Assembly (NCBI GenBank): GCA_022508585.1
Contig: JAFLUU010000006.1
Location: forward strand, 1-32,022
Direction: 5' to 3'
Length of the DNA: 32,022 nucleotides
DNA from: Prevotellaceae bacterium
GTDB lineage: Bacteria > Bacteroidota > Bacteroidia > Bacteroidales > Bacteroidaceae
The translations under genes were made by a program, and so were the position numbers. A model generated the notes under the pieces. That model saw nothing but the letters and a program-made list of their open reading frames with translations. It was not told the DNA's origin and searched no databases. Below, in pieces: positions 8,483-15,180 of this stretch (position 1 is the first letter of the stretch; each line of letters opens with the position of its first letter).

Positions 8483-9154
8483 ATGTCTACCATTGCAAAC
8501 AACTTGTCTGATGTCCTCTCCACATTACCGGAGGGTGTCGAACTCGTAGCGGTTTCCAAATATCATCCTGTAGAAGAATTACAAGAAGCATACGATGCCG
8601 GGCAGCGTGTTTTCGGAGAGAGCATCGTGCAGGAGTTGCGCCTTAAACAGGCACAGATGCCAGATGATGTGCAGTGGCATTTTATCGGACATTTGCAGAC
8701 CAATAAGGTTAAGTATATTGTCCCTTATGTAAGCCTTGTCCACGCAGTAGACTCTTATAAATTGCTCTGCGAAATCAATCGTCAGGCACTCCGATGTAAT
8801 CGTGTTATCGACTGCCTGCTTCAGCTCCATGTCGCATTAGAGAAAACAAAGTTTGGTTTCACGGTTGAAGAATGTCGTTCTATGCTTGCTGCCGGAGAAT
8901 GGCGCAAACTATCGGGAGTCCGCCTTTGCGGAGTGATGTGCATGGCCTCCAATACTGATGACGAGGAACGTGTGCGGCAGGATTTTCGCAGTGCCAATAC
9001 TTTTTTTCATGAAATAAAGTCGGACTATTTCGCAGACAATTCCTCTTTTTGCATTCGTTCCTACGGCATGAGCCACGATTATCTTATTGCTGTTGCCGAG
9101 GGCAGTAATCTTGTCCGAATAGGTACAACTATTTTCGGGTCTCGTCGCTATTAA
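8483..9154 (+). CDS. YggS/PROSC family PLP homeostasis protein
   Basis: Member of the YggS/PLPBP family, a single-domain PLP-binding barrel that buffers pyridoxal phosphate and affects amino acid metabolism; no firm enzymatic reaction is known. The PLP lysine is in VAVSKYHP near the N terminus. FGESIVQEL, WHFIGHLQTNK, KFGF, and the C-terminal SYGMSHDY...EGSNLVRIGTTIFGSR are the family blocks. An ATG at 8462 would overlap the DUF4494 frame by 17 nt; the ATG at 8483 (MSTIANNL, 223 aa) gives the usual length and a 4-bp gap. The next gene begins 33 bp downstream. Confidence 0.92.
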   Translation: MSTIANNLSDVLSTLPEGVELVAVSKYHPVEELQEAYDAGQRVFGESIVQELRLKQAQMPDDVQWHFIGHLQTNKVKYIVPYVSLVHAVDSYKLLCEINRQALRCNRVIDCLLQLHVALEKTKFGFTVEECRSMLAAGEWRKLSGVRLCGVMCMASNTDDEERVRQDFRSANTFFHEIKSDYFADNSSFCIRSYGMSHDYLIAVAEGSNLVRIGTTIFGSRRY

Positions 9155-9187
9155 ATAAAAATAATATATAATAATTGCCTGAACAAC

Positions 9188-10432
9188 GTGTCGATAAGTT
9201 TTTTTATAGCAAAACGATTATACCGCACCAATGATAACATAGGGCGCATTACTTCGCTCGGAGTAAATATCGCCACCGTGGGCATTGCTGTAGGGCTGGC
9301 GGTAATGATTGTTTCGGTAGCTGTGGTGTTAGGATTTAAAGACGAGATCAAGAACAAGGTCGCAGGTTTTGGCTCTCATATCCAGATACACAACTCCGAT
9401 GCTATGCAGGTTTCCGATACCCTTCCTGTCATCGCTACTTCGGCTTTTGTTGATCGTTTGCGCAAGTGTCGAGGCGTAAGTCATGTGCAGCGCGTTACGC
9501 GCAAGACTGGCATACTCAAAACAGACACCGACTTCCAAGGCATTTCCGTTACAGGCATAGGCTCTGATTATGATACAACTTTCCTTGCTTCGCATCTGAT
9601 CGAGGGCACTTTGCCACATCAAAGTGACGTAGCTTCGATGCCTCGATTGCTTATCAGCAAGGCCGTGGCCGATGCTCTTCGTCTCGATTGCGGTGACAAG
9701 GTCTTCGCTTATTTCTTTGACAGCGACATTCGTATGCGGCGTTATATTGTCTGCGGCATCTATCAGACCAATATGATGCAGTTTGACAATAACTCTGTTT
9801 TCAGTACACTTTCCTCGGTTAACAGTCTCAATCGCTGGGACTCTCTCTCTTGCTCCATATTAGAGATATTGGTTGACAATTTCGATGATATAGAGGATGT
9901 TGCCGACCATTTGGCCACCCTTAAACCGACAACTCCGGATCGCAACGGATGCTATTATTCTGTTTATACTATCAATGAGCTTTATGCAGCCATTTTCGAT
10001 TGGCTCAAACTCCTTGATCTCAATATCTGGGTAATACTCGGACTAATGACCTGCGTGTGTTGCTTTACCGTTACCAGCGGTTTACTCATATTGATTTTGG
10101 AGCGCACTCCAACCATTGGAGTACTTAAAGCTCTTGGATCGCGCAATGCTTTGGTTAGGCGTGTGTTCTTACATTATGGTATTTTTGTTATTGGCCGCGG
10201 TTTACTTTGGGGCAATTTGGTCGGGCTATTACTTTGTTATGTGCAGTGGCAGTGGCATATATTTCCGCTCGATGCCACCAATTATTATGTTGACTATGTT
10301 CCTGTTATCTTTAATTGGTGGGGTGTGATAGCTCTTAATCTCTCTACGCTGTTTATCTGTACGATTACCCTCGTAGGGCCTACGCTTATCGTTTCGCATA
10401 TCAAGCCCATAAAAGCGTTGAGGTTTGATTGA
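9188..10432 (+). CDS. FtsX-family ABC permease, LolC/LolE-like
   Basis: Membrane component of an ABC transporter of the MacB/FtsX type, most like the LolC/E proteins that release lipoproteins from the inner membrane to LolA. Topology fits the family: one N-terminal helix (about residues 22-50, IATVGIAVGLAVMIVSVAVVLGFKD), a large periplasmic domain (about 50-265), then three C-terminal helices (about 275-300, 325-350, 375-400). FIAKRLY at the N terminus is the usual opening. The start is a GTG at 9188. The ATPase (LolD) is not adjacent, as is common in Bacteroidota. A LolA-like gene lies in this window at 14517, but in a separate operon. 414 aa, normal length. Confidence 0.85.
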   Translation: MSISFFIAKRLYRTNDNIGRITSLGVNIATVGIAVGLAVMIVSVAVVLGFKDEIKNKVAGFGSHIQIHNSDAMQVSDTLPVIATSAFVDRLRKCRGVSHVQRVTRKTGILKTDTDFQGISVTGIGSDYDTTFLASHLIEGTLPHQSDVASMPRLLISKAVADALRLDCGDKVFAYFFDSDIRMRRYIVCGIYQTNMMQFDNNSVFSTLSSVNSLNRWDSLSCSILEILVDNFDDIEDVADHLATLKPTTPDRNGCYYSVYTINELYAAIFDWLKLLDLNIWVILGLMTCVCCFTVTSGLLILILERTPTIGVLKALGSRNALVRRVFLHYGIFVIGRGLLWGNLVGLLLCYVQWQWHIFPLDATNYYVDYVPVIFNWWGVIALNLSTLFICTITLVGPTLIVSHIKPIKALRFD

Positions 10433-10554
10433 TACATATTTTTCTTCTTTCTATTTCAAATCTTTTTTGAAATATCGTAGATTTATTCATCAAGGTAATT
10501 CTTGTAAAGCTTTCCCCGATTTATCCTTTTCGCAATTTTTTCTTGTATTTTATG

Positions 10555-10583
10555 TTTGAATTTTCAAATTCTTTGTAATTTTG
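10555..10583 (+). promoter_or_regulatory. Consensus Bacteroidota promoter for the structured RNA
   Basis: TTTG at 10555-10558, a 17-nt spacer, and TAATTTTG at 10576-10583 give a full match to the -33/-7 consensus. Transcription would begin near 10589, at the base of the folded RNA described next. Confidence 0.75.
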
Positions 10584-10589
10584 CCGCGT

Positions 10590-10785
10590 TGTTTCTCTCA
10601 AGAGAGATGCAGCGCAGTTTTTGCTCTATCGTCTTCCGAATCAGCACCTCGATAGCACGAGTAATATGAGCAAATGAAATCTCCGTTGGAGTGTACGCAT
10701 AGCGTGGGCTTCATCCATTGGAGATTTTAGGTCGTGCTGAACCTTGGAAGACGTATGGCAGTTGCTTGTGCGCTTCCTTTTTTTT
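10590..10785 (+). ncRNA. ssrS: Rod-shaped structured RNA, probable 6S RNA
   Basis: About 196 nt that fold into one long interrupted hairpin. Reading inward, GCGCA 10612-10616 pairs TGCGC 10769-10773; TGCT 10622-10625 pairs GGCA 10757-10760; CGTCTTCC 10630-10637 pairs GGAAGACG 10746-10753; CAGCAC 10642-10647 pairs GTGCTG 10734-10739. A wide asymmetric bubble follows, then AAATCTCC 10677-10684 pairs GGAGATTT 10720-10727, TGGA pairs TCCA, and ACGC pairs GCGT around an ATA loop. The 3' end is eight T (10778-10785). A closing stem, central bubble and terminal stem at this size are the 6S RNA pattern, in which the bubble mimics an open promoter and sequesters RNA polymerase. I recognise it by fold, not by primary sequence. 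Other elongated ncRNA families are not excluded. Confidence 0.65.
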
Positions 10786-10827
10786 ATAGAGTTTGCTTGC
10801 TTAGTACTAACCACAAAATAATTTATT

Positions 10828-11836
10828 ATGGAGAAAACGATTTAGTCCGCAACACTTCTATAGATTGTTTGCGTTTTATCGGACTATCTTTGATTATATT
10901 AGCCCATGTAATCCACCTGAAGTTTTGTTCAATTTACGTTGCTTTGATGTTCCGATGATGCTTTTTATCTCAGGTTTGGTCTATTCCAATCGAAAGATTG
11001 ATTTCTCTGTATCATTTTTTATAAAGAGATTTTTGCGATTGGTAGTGCCTGTATATATATTTCTGACGCTATATTTTGTGTTGGCAATGGGACTGAAATA
11101 CTTCTCTGGAATTAATCTCGGTATTACATCAGAGCATATTATAGGTAGCTACACTTTGATGGGCGGTATCGGATATGTATGGATTATTCGAGTTTTTCTG
11201 TTAATAGCGTTATTAACACCTTTTCTGATGAAGATAGAGCAAAGGCTTGGCGATTTGGCACTTATTATTTTTATTACTGTGCTTTCGCTATTACTTACTC
11301 TTGCTGTAGACCTTGGAATAGGTATAAACAATGTATTTGTAAATACTATGTTATACTATGCTGTTGGGTATTCTGTTCCTTTTATTGTTGGTTTACGCAT
11401 AATGAGAACGGATATTACACATTTCAAACGATTACTATTACTTGTCGCAACTATTATGGTATTATTTTGTGTCATTCGTACAACACAGACTGGAATAACC
11501 AGTCTTTTGAATATCCAAGGCTCCAAATATCCTCCACAAGCCTATTTCCTATTTTATGGGTTACTAATGTCTTTGGTCTGTTATGCAATATGTTTTTATA
11601 CAAAAATAGGAAAATATACAAATGCAATTTGTCGTTTTATCGGTAGTAATACAATTTGGATATACCTTTATCACATCCCCTTAGTGCAAATTACAAAAAT
11701 CCTGTCTTTGCATTGGAGCTTGCGTTATGTCATTTCCTATGTCTTAGCTGTTGCTATATGTTATGTTCAAGTTTACATCATTGAAAAACTAAGAAAATAC
11801 AACGACAGAAAAATATATAAATATCTACAAGGATAA
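10828..11836 (+). pseudogene. Acyltransferase-3 family membrane protein, frameshifted near its start
   Basis: Acyltransferase-3 (OafA/WecH-like) proteins are multi-span membrane enzymes that O-acetylate surface polysaccharides. The family opening is split over three frames. ATG at 10828 reads MEKTI then TAG at 10843; the next frame reads VRNTSIDCLRFIGLSLIILAHV up to about 10907; the third reads NPPEVLFNLRCFDVPMMLFISGL and continues unbroken to 11836. Inserting one base near 10841-10843 and one near 10905-10908 restores a continuous protein of about 336 aa with roughly ten hydrophobic helices. The gene is clearly more AT-rich than its neighbours and lies alone after the RNA gene, which suggests transfer. 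It could also be two sequencing errors. Confidence 0.8.
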
Positions 11837-12322
11837 AGGCTGCTCTAATAAACTATAGGGCTGACAATCTAAACTTTAAGACATATTGAATACCTTTTTG
11901 GCTTTCTTTGACTCTGCAGACATATCACTCTTCTGTTTAGGAATTCTTTAAAACATCTTTTTTTCATTATTCGTATTGTTGTCTCAATAAAATGCGTGCA
12001 CGATTTCTGCAGATGCGTTAATGTTTTATGGGAGTGCGTGCGCATAGCATTTATTCGCGTTAAAATAAAGTTTAAGTGCGTTGAAACCACCATCTAAACG
12101 CGTTGAAGTTGTCAACTAAATGCGTGCGCGATTAAACGCCAACGCATTTAGATTTCAGTAGCACGCACTTAAATTCTGTGCGCACGCGTATAGATTTTAA
12201 GTGCTCGAATTATAATTTACAATAGCTGCTACTTGATATTAAATATGTGTATAGGAAAATAAGATAAGCCACATTATATACAAGTTCTTTAGGGTATGTC
12301 GCACTTGTTATAGAATGTATAA
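11837..12322. other. AT-rich intergenic region between acyltransferase and rpmA
   Basis: About 490 bp without a credible gene, lying between two convergent units. 11837-11992 shows nothing recognisable. 11993-12204 is the periodic repeat array listed separately. 12205-12322 is plain AT-rich sequence leading to the rpmA terminator. Confidence 0.7.
11993..12204. repeat. Phased degenerate array, 10 units of 21-22 bp
   Basis: A five-base GC core recurs with strikingly regular spacing. TGCGT or CGCGT begins at 11993, 12014, 12035, 12056, 12077, 12099 and 12121; the inverted form ACGCA or ACGCG begins at 12142, 12163 and 12184. Steps are 21,21,21,21,22,22,21,21,21. The best flanking consensus is TCTAAAYGCGTTG. 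Because the last three units are inverted, strong inverted pairs arise: CTAAATGCGT 12116 with ACGCATTTAG 12142, and TTTAAGTGCG 12071 with CGCACTTAAA 12164. Part of it can be read on the minus strand as TH-starting heptapeptides, but the 22-bp steps break that frame, so I treat it as DNA-level structure. Confidence 0.8.
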
Positions 12323-12359
12323 CCAAAATAAAAGTGCAGACTTAATAAAAAGCCTGCAC
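12323..12359 (-). terminator. Terminator of the rplU-rpmA operon
   Basis: On the minus strand GTGCAG (complement of 12354-12359) pairs with CTGCAC (complement of 12334-12339) over a 14-nt loop, followed directly by TTTTATTTTGG. It begins about 25 bp after the rpmA stop. Confidence 0.8.
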
Positions 12360-12383
12360 CAAATTATGAGAAATCTACTTAAT

Positions 12384-12644
12384 TTATGCCTCAGCAGGAA
12401 TTACTGCTACCACGCTTCGGTCGCGACGATCGTGGGTGAAGCTCACTGTACCGTCTACCAATGCGTAGAGTGTGTGGTCGCTACCCATGCCAACATTCTT
12501 GCCGGGATAGTGAACAGTGCCGCGTTGACGCACGATGATGTTGCCAGCCAAGCAAGCCTGACCACCACCAACCTTTACTCCTAATCGTTTAGACGCTGAC
12601 TCACGTCCGTTCTTTGAACTGCCTACACCTTTTTTATGTGCCAT
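12384..12644 (-). CDS. rpmA: Ribosomal protein bL27
   Basis: Large-subunit protein whose N-terminal tail reaches the peptidyl transferase centre. The start [20 protein letters not shown], then [20 protein letters not shown] and HPGKN-like [11 protein letters not shown], is diagnostic. 86 aa, normal. It begins directly with AHKKG, so it lacks the cleaved N-terminal extension seen in Firmicutes. It is the second gene of rplU-rpmA, 56 bp after rplU. Confidence 0.98.
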   Translation of the reverse strand: MAHKKGVGSSKNGRESASKRLGVKVGGGQACLAGNIIVRQRGTVHYPGKNVGMGSDHTLYALVDGTVSFTHDRRDRSVVAVIPAEA

Positions 12645-12700
12645 TGTAGTATCTTGTTTTTATGGGAGTTAATAGAAAATTTACTTGCTTCTCGTGAGTC

Positions 12701-13018
12701 CTATGCCACAATCTGCTTTACTGTAATCTCGGTGAACTGCTGACGATGACCATTCTTCTTCTGGTAATCTTTGCGGCGCTTCTTGTGGAATACGATAACC
12801 TTGTCGCCTTTCACAAGCGGGGTCTTCACTTGAGCCACAACCTTTGCACCTTCCACTGTTGGAGTGCCTACGGTAATAGCACCTTCGTTGTCTACGAGGA
12901 GTACATCCTCAAACTCCAATTCCTGACCTGCCTCTGTGCCTGCCAGATGGTGGACAAAAATACTCTTGTTTGCTTCCACCTTGAACTGCTGTCCTTGAAT
13001 TTGAACAATAGCGTACAT
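12701..13018 (-). CDS. rplU: Ribosomal protein bL21
   Basis: Large-subunit protein binding 23S rRNA. The opening [20 protein letters not shown], the internal [22 protein letters not shown], and [21 protein letters not shown] with its basic RNA-binding loop are diagnostic. 105 aa, normal length. It heads the rplU-rpmA operon, preceded by a leader with two hairpins and a consensus promoter. Confidence 0.98.
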   Translation of the reverse strand: MYAIVQIQGQQFKVEANKSIFVHHLAGTEAGQELEFEDVLLVDNEGAITVGTPTVEGAKVVAQVKTPLVKGDKVIVFHKKRRKDYQKKNGHRQQFTEITVKQIVA

Positions 13019-13103
13019 CTTTTTATTTACTTATTATTATGACGCTTCCGTAAGGCGTACCCCTTCGTGGGGTCTCTTAATTGAGCCTTTGCGGACTAAA
13101 ATC
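13019..13103 (-). promoter_or_regulatory. rplU mRNA leader with two hairpins
   Basis: The stretch between promoter and rplU holds two compact stems. ACCCC 13059-13063 pairs with GGGGT 13069-13073 around a 5-nt loop (ACGAA on the minus-strand mRNA). ACGC 13042-13045, with two more pairs, matches GCGT 13055-13058. Ribosomal protein leaders often act as autoregulatory sites; that function is inferred from position and structure only. An L21-specific leader is known in Firmicutes, and I cannot claim homology. Confidence 0.5.
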
Positions 13104-13108
13104 GGGCG

Positions 13109-13139
13109 CAAATTTAGTACTTTTATCTGATATTACAAA
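13109..13139 (-). promoter_or_regulatory. Consensus promoter of rplU-rpmA
   Basis: On the minus strand TTTG (13136-13139), a 19-nt spacer and TAAATTTG (13109-13116) match the Bacteroidota -33/-7 consensus exactly. Transcription should start near 13103. Confidence 0.8.
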
Positions 13140-13164
13140 GAAAGTGTACTTTTTTTGTAATTAT

Positions 13165-13500
13165 TGTCAAAATGCATGTCGTTGTTGTGATACCAGCTGG
13201 GTAGTCTTCCCGTATCCAGTCAATAAGCGAGTAATACAAGTGTCGCTTTATGCCATCGGCTTTGACAGGTATCAGACAATTCCTTGAGCAAATCGCGTCC
13301 GAATGATGTGGCATGTACTATGTTATAGTCGCTCTGGTGAGTGTTCCTACATAGAAAATATGTCATGGTGGCGCTTAGTGAAAGTGATGTACTTTGCGCC
13401 AGAGTCTTTAATGGCCTTACCTATACTGTTGCGTCAAAATGGTGGGGATAGAAAGCATCGGCGGTTTTGGCATACTCGTTCTTGTCAAGACCACTTGCTT
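13165..13500 (-). pseudogene. Remnant of a GH29 alpha-L-fucosidase gene
   Basis: No open frame spans this stretch, but the minus strand carries consecutive GH29 blocks in shifting frames. DKNEYAKTADAFYPHHFDA ends in GTA-TAG at 13421-13423, where the family has a Trp (TGG). Next come GAKYITFTKRHHDIFSM, then DYNIVHATSFGRDLLKELSD, then GIKRHLYYSLIDWIREDYPA. The order matches the catalytic-barrel N-terminal half of GH29 enzymes, including the HHDGF-like motif (here HHDIF). At least three frameshifts and one stop are needed. Both ends of the gene are gone, since the fragment covers only about 110 codons of a family of over 400. It is squeezed between the rplU promoter and the 3' end of trxB. Confidence 0.85.
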
Positions 13501-13573
13501 AGATACCAATCATCATATGTGAAAGTGTTGTACATTTCCCCTTTACTTACAAACAGGTATGTTAAATTTAATG

Positions 13574-14500
13574 CTAAATACAGGATTGCAGATAGCGCTC
13601 GGCTTCTATTGCAGCACGGCAACCGGAGGCTGCAGCGTTGATAGCTTGGCGGTAAGTGGGATCGGCAACATCACCGGCGGCGAAAATGCCTGGCAGATTA
13701 GTGAGTGGGGTAATGCCTTGGGTAATAATATATCCTTGTTCATCTGTCTGAAGCCATGGACGGAATAGCTCGCTATTGGGCTGATGGCCTATTGCGAGAA
13801 ATAAGCCGTCAACAGCAAGCTCAGAAGTGGACTGATCAGGTTCACCTTTGCGATGAATGAGTTTCAGCCCCTCTAATGCTTCGTTGCCATAAAGAGAAGT
13901 AACGTTGGTCTCGAACAGAATGTCAATCTTTGGATTGTCGAATACTCGCTGCTGCATTGCATGACTGGCACGCAGGTATGACTTGCGTACAATTAAATAA
14001 ACTTTATTGGCCAATCCTGCAAGATAGGTTGCTTCCTCGCAAGCTGTGTCGCCACCACCGACTACAGCAACGATTTTCTTGCGATAGAAAAAGCCGTCGC
14101 AGGTGGCACAGGCACTGACTCCAAGCCCTTTATACTTCTGCTCTTCGTGTAAGCCGAGATATTTGGCTGTTGCTCCTGTGGCAATGATGAGGACAGGTGT
14201 GGTAAACTTTTGGCCATCATCGAGCGTTATAGTGTAGGGCTGCCGGCTGAGGTCAGTCTCGACAACAGTATTTGGTACGATCTGTGCGCCACAGTTAATA
14301 GCTTGTTGACGCATATTGTCCATTAACTGCGTGGCATCTATGCCGTCTGGAAAGCCTGGATAGTTCTCGACGAGAGTAGTAGTGGTCAGTTGGCCGCCAG
14401 GTTGGAGGCCTTCTATAATAATCGGTTGATGACCGCTGCGTCCGAGGTAAATAGCTGCGGTATATCCTGCAGGGCCAGAGCCGATGATTAATATCTTCAT
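13574..14500 (-). CDS. trxB: Thioredoxin reductase
   Basis: FAD/NADPH enzyme that reduces thioredoxin in the cytoplasm. FAD-binding IIGSGPAGYTAA is at residues 5-16, the redox-active CATC at 131-134 (SACATCDGFF), NADPH-binding GGGDTACEEA follows, and the C-terminal FAD motif is GIFAAGDVAD. The frame extends to an ATT at 14530 inside the lolA gene, but the ATG at 14500 (MKILIIGSG, 308 aa) is the clear start. It lies 16 bp after lolA and is the last gene of the lptB-ftsK-lolA-trxB run. Confidence 0.96.
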   Translation of the reverse strand: MKILIIGSGPAGYTAAIYLGRSGHQPIIIEGLQPGGQLTTTTLVENYPGFPDGIDATQLMDNMRQQAINCGAQIVPNTVVETDLSRQPYTITLDDGQKFTTPVLIIATGATAKYLGLHEEQKYKGLGVSACATCDGFFYRKKIVAVVGGGDTACEEATYLAGLANKVYLIVRKSYLRASHAMQQRVFDNPKIDILFETNVTSLYGNEALEGLKLIHRKGEPDQSTSELAVDGLFLAIGHQPNSELFRPWLQTDEQGYIITQGITPLTNLPGIFAAGDVADPTYRQAINAAASGCRAAIEAERYLQSCI

Positions 14501-14516
14501 TTTGTTTATTATATTA

Positions 14517-15137
14517 TTATCTAAGGTCAATTATTTCTGCAGATTTATATTCGTTAGCCGGGAATGTGAATGTAGAGGCATCGAATTTCTGCTTGGTTTT
14601 ACAGTTGAGGATATTGATAAGAGTGTTACTCTTGCCTCGCTGCATATTTACGGATAGGGGATAGTAGGTAGATTTGTCTATCGTGATTATCATTTTGCGA
14701 AGCTTTGTGGTTGTTGAAGTCGCTGTTAACGTTACCTCATAGCAAGACTTGTCACGCATAGTAGTTTCGCGCATGATGTAAGTATAGCCTTTCTTGTAGA
14801 TGTTGATGAAAAGATAGGGATTTATATTTTGTTGTTCTGACGCAGTAGGCGTAGTGATATTGACTTCGTTGGTTTGTTTGCGGTATGTCCACAATGTTTT
14901 GCCATCGTACCAGCATTTAACATTTGCGGAAGTAAGGTGGAGCATATTTTTATGCAAGTAAACGGTGCCAGACATATTGTTGCCAGATGCCGTGGCGGAA
15001 AAATCAGCTTTGATATCTCCGGCATTACGGATTACAGAGGCCGTTTTATCAAGAACGGCTTTAGCTTTACTATCAGTTTGTGCATTGATACTGACTATCC
15101 CGATGAGCAAGATAAGGGTTATTATAGATTTCTTCAT
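14517..15137 (-). CDS. lolA: LolA-like outer-membrane lipoprotein carrier protein
   Basis: Periplasmic chaperone that shuttles lipoproteins from the LolCDE complex to the outer membrane. Residues 1-19 are a signal peptide (MKKSIITLILLIGIVSINA). The mature part shows the half-open-barrel pattern: DIKADFSATASGNNMSGTVYLHK, WYDGKTLWTYRKQTNEVNI, and a final strand rich in aromatic residues. 206 aa, typical of the Bacteroidota LolA-like family. Sequence similarity to proteobacterial LolA is weak, so the function is inferred from family and from its place right after ftsK, where it usually sits in this phylum. Confidence 0.85.
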   Translation of the reverse strand: MKKSIITLILLIGIVSINAQTDSKAKAVLDKTASVIRNAGDIKADFSATASGNNMSGTVYLHKNMLHLTSANVKCWYDGKTLWTYRKQTNEVNITTPTASEQQNINPYLFINIYKKGYTYIMRETTMRDKSCYEVTLTATSTTTKLRKMIITIDKSTYYPLSVNMQRGKSNTLINILNCKTKQKFDASTFTFPANEYKSAEIIDLR

Positions 15138-15180
15138 AGTTTTTGTCTTTTATAATTAGGATTAAAAATTTTACTATAGT

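Noticed and set aside
10734-10958. Open frame starting at a GTG inside the structured RNA
   Set aside because: Only its later part (NTSIDCLRF onward) is acyltransferase sequence; the first part lies within the RNA stem and its T-run.
10865-11836. Treating the 323-codon frame as a complete acyltransferase
   Set aside because: It starts at an out-of-context TTG and its first residues do not match the family; the true N terminus is in other frames upstream.
11869-12093. 74-codon minus-strand frame with TH-starting heptapeptides
   Set aside because: The heptad pattern follows from the 21-bp DNA period and breaks where steps become 22 bp; no start context or homology is seen.
11993-12204. Periodic array as a CRISPR locus or integron attC cluster
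   Set aside because: The period is only 21-22 bp, there is no constant repeat plus unique spacer, no cas or integrase gene is near, and the last units are inverted.
13097-13109. Third copy of the dispersed repeat at the rplU leader
   Set aside because: Only 13 bases match and the match ends at the promoter box; chance or shared promoter-proximal composition is enough.
13303-13641. 112-codon plus-strand frame between rplU and trxB
   Set aside because: It is antisense to the GH29 remnant and the trxB 3' end and has no conserved motif.
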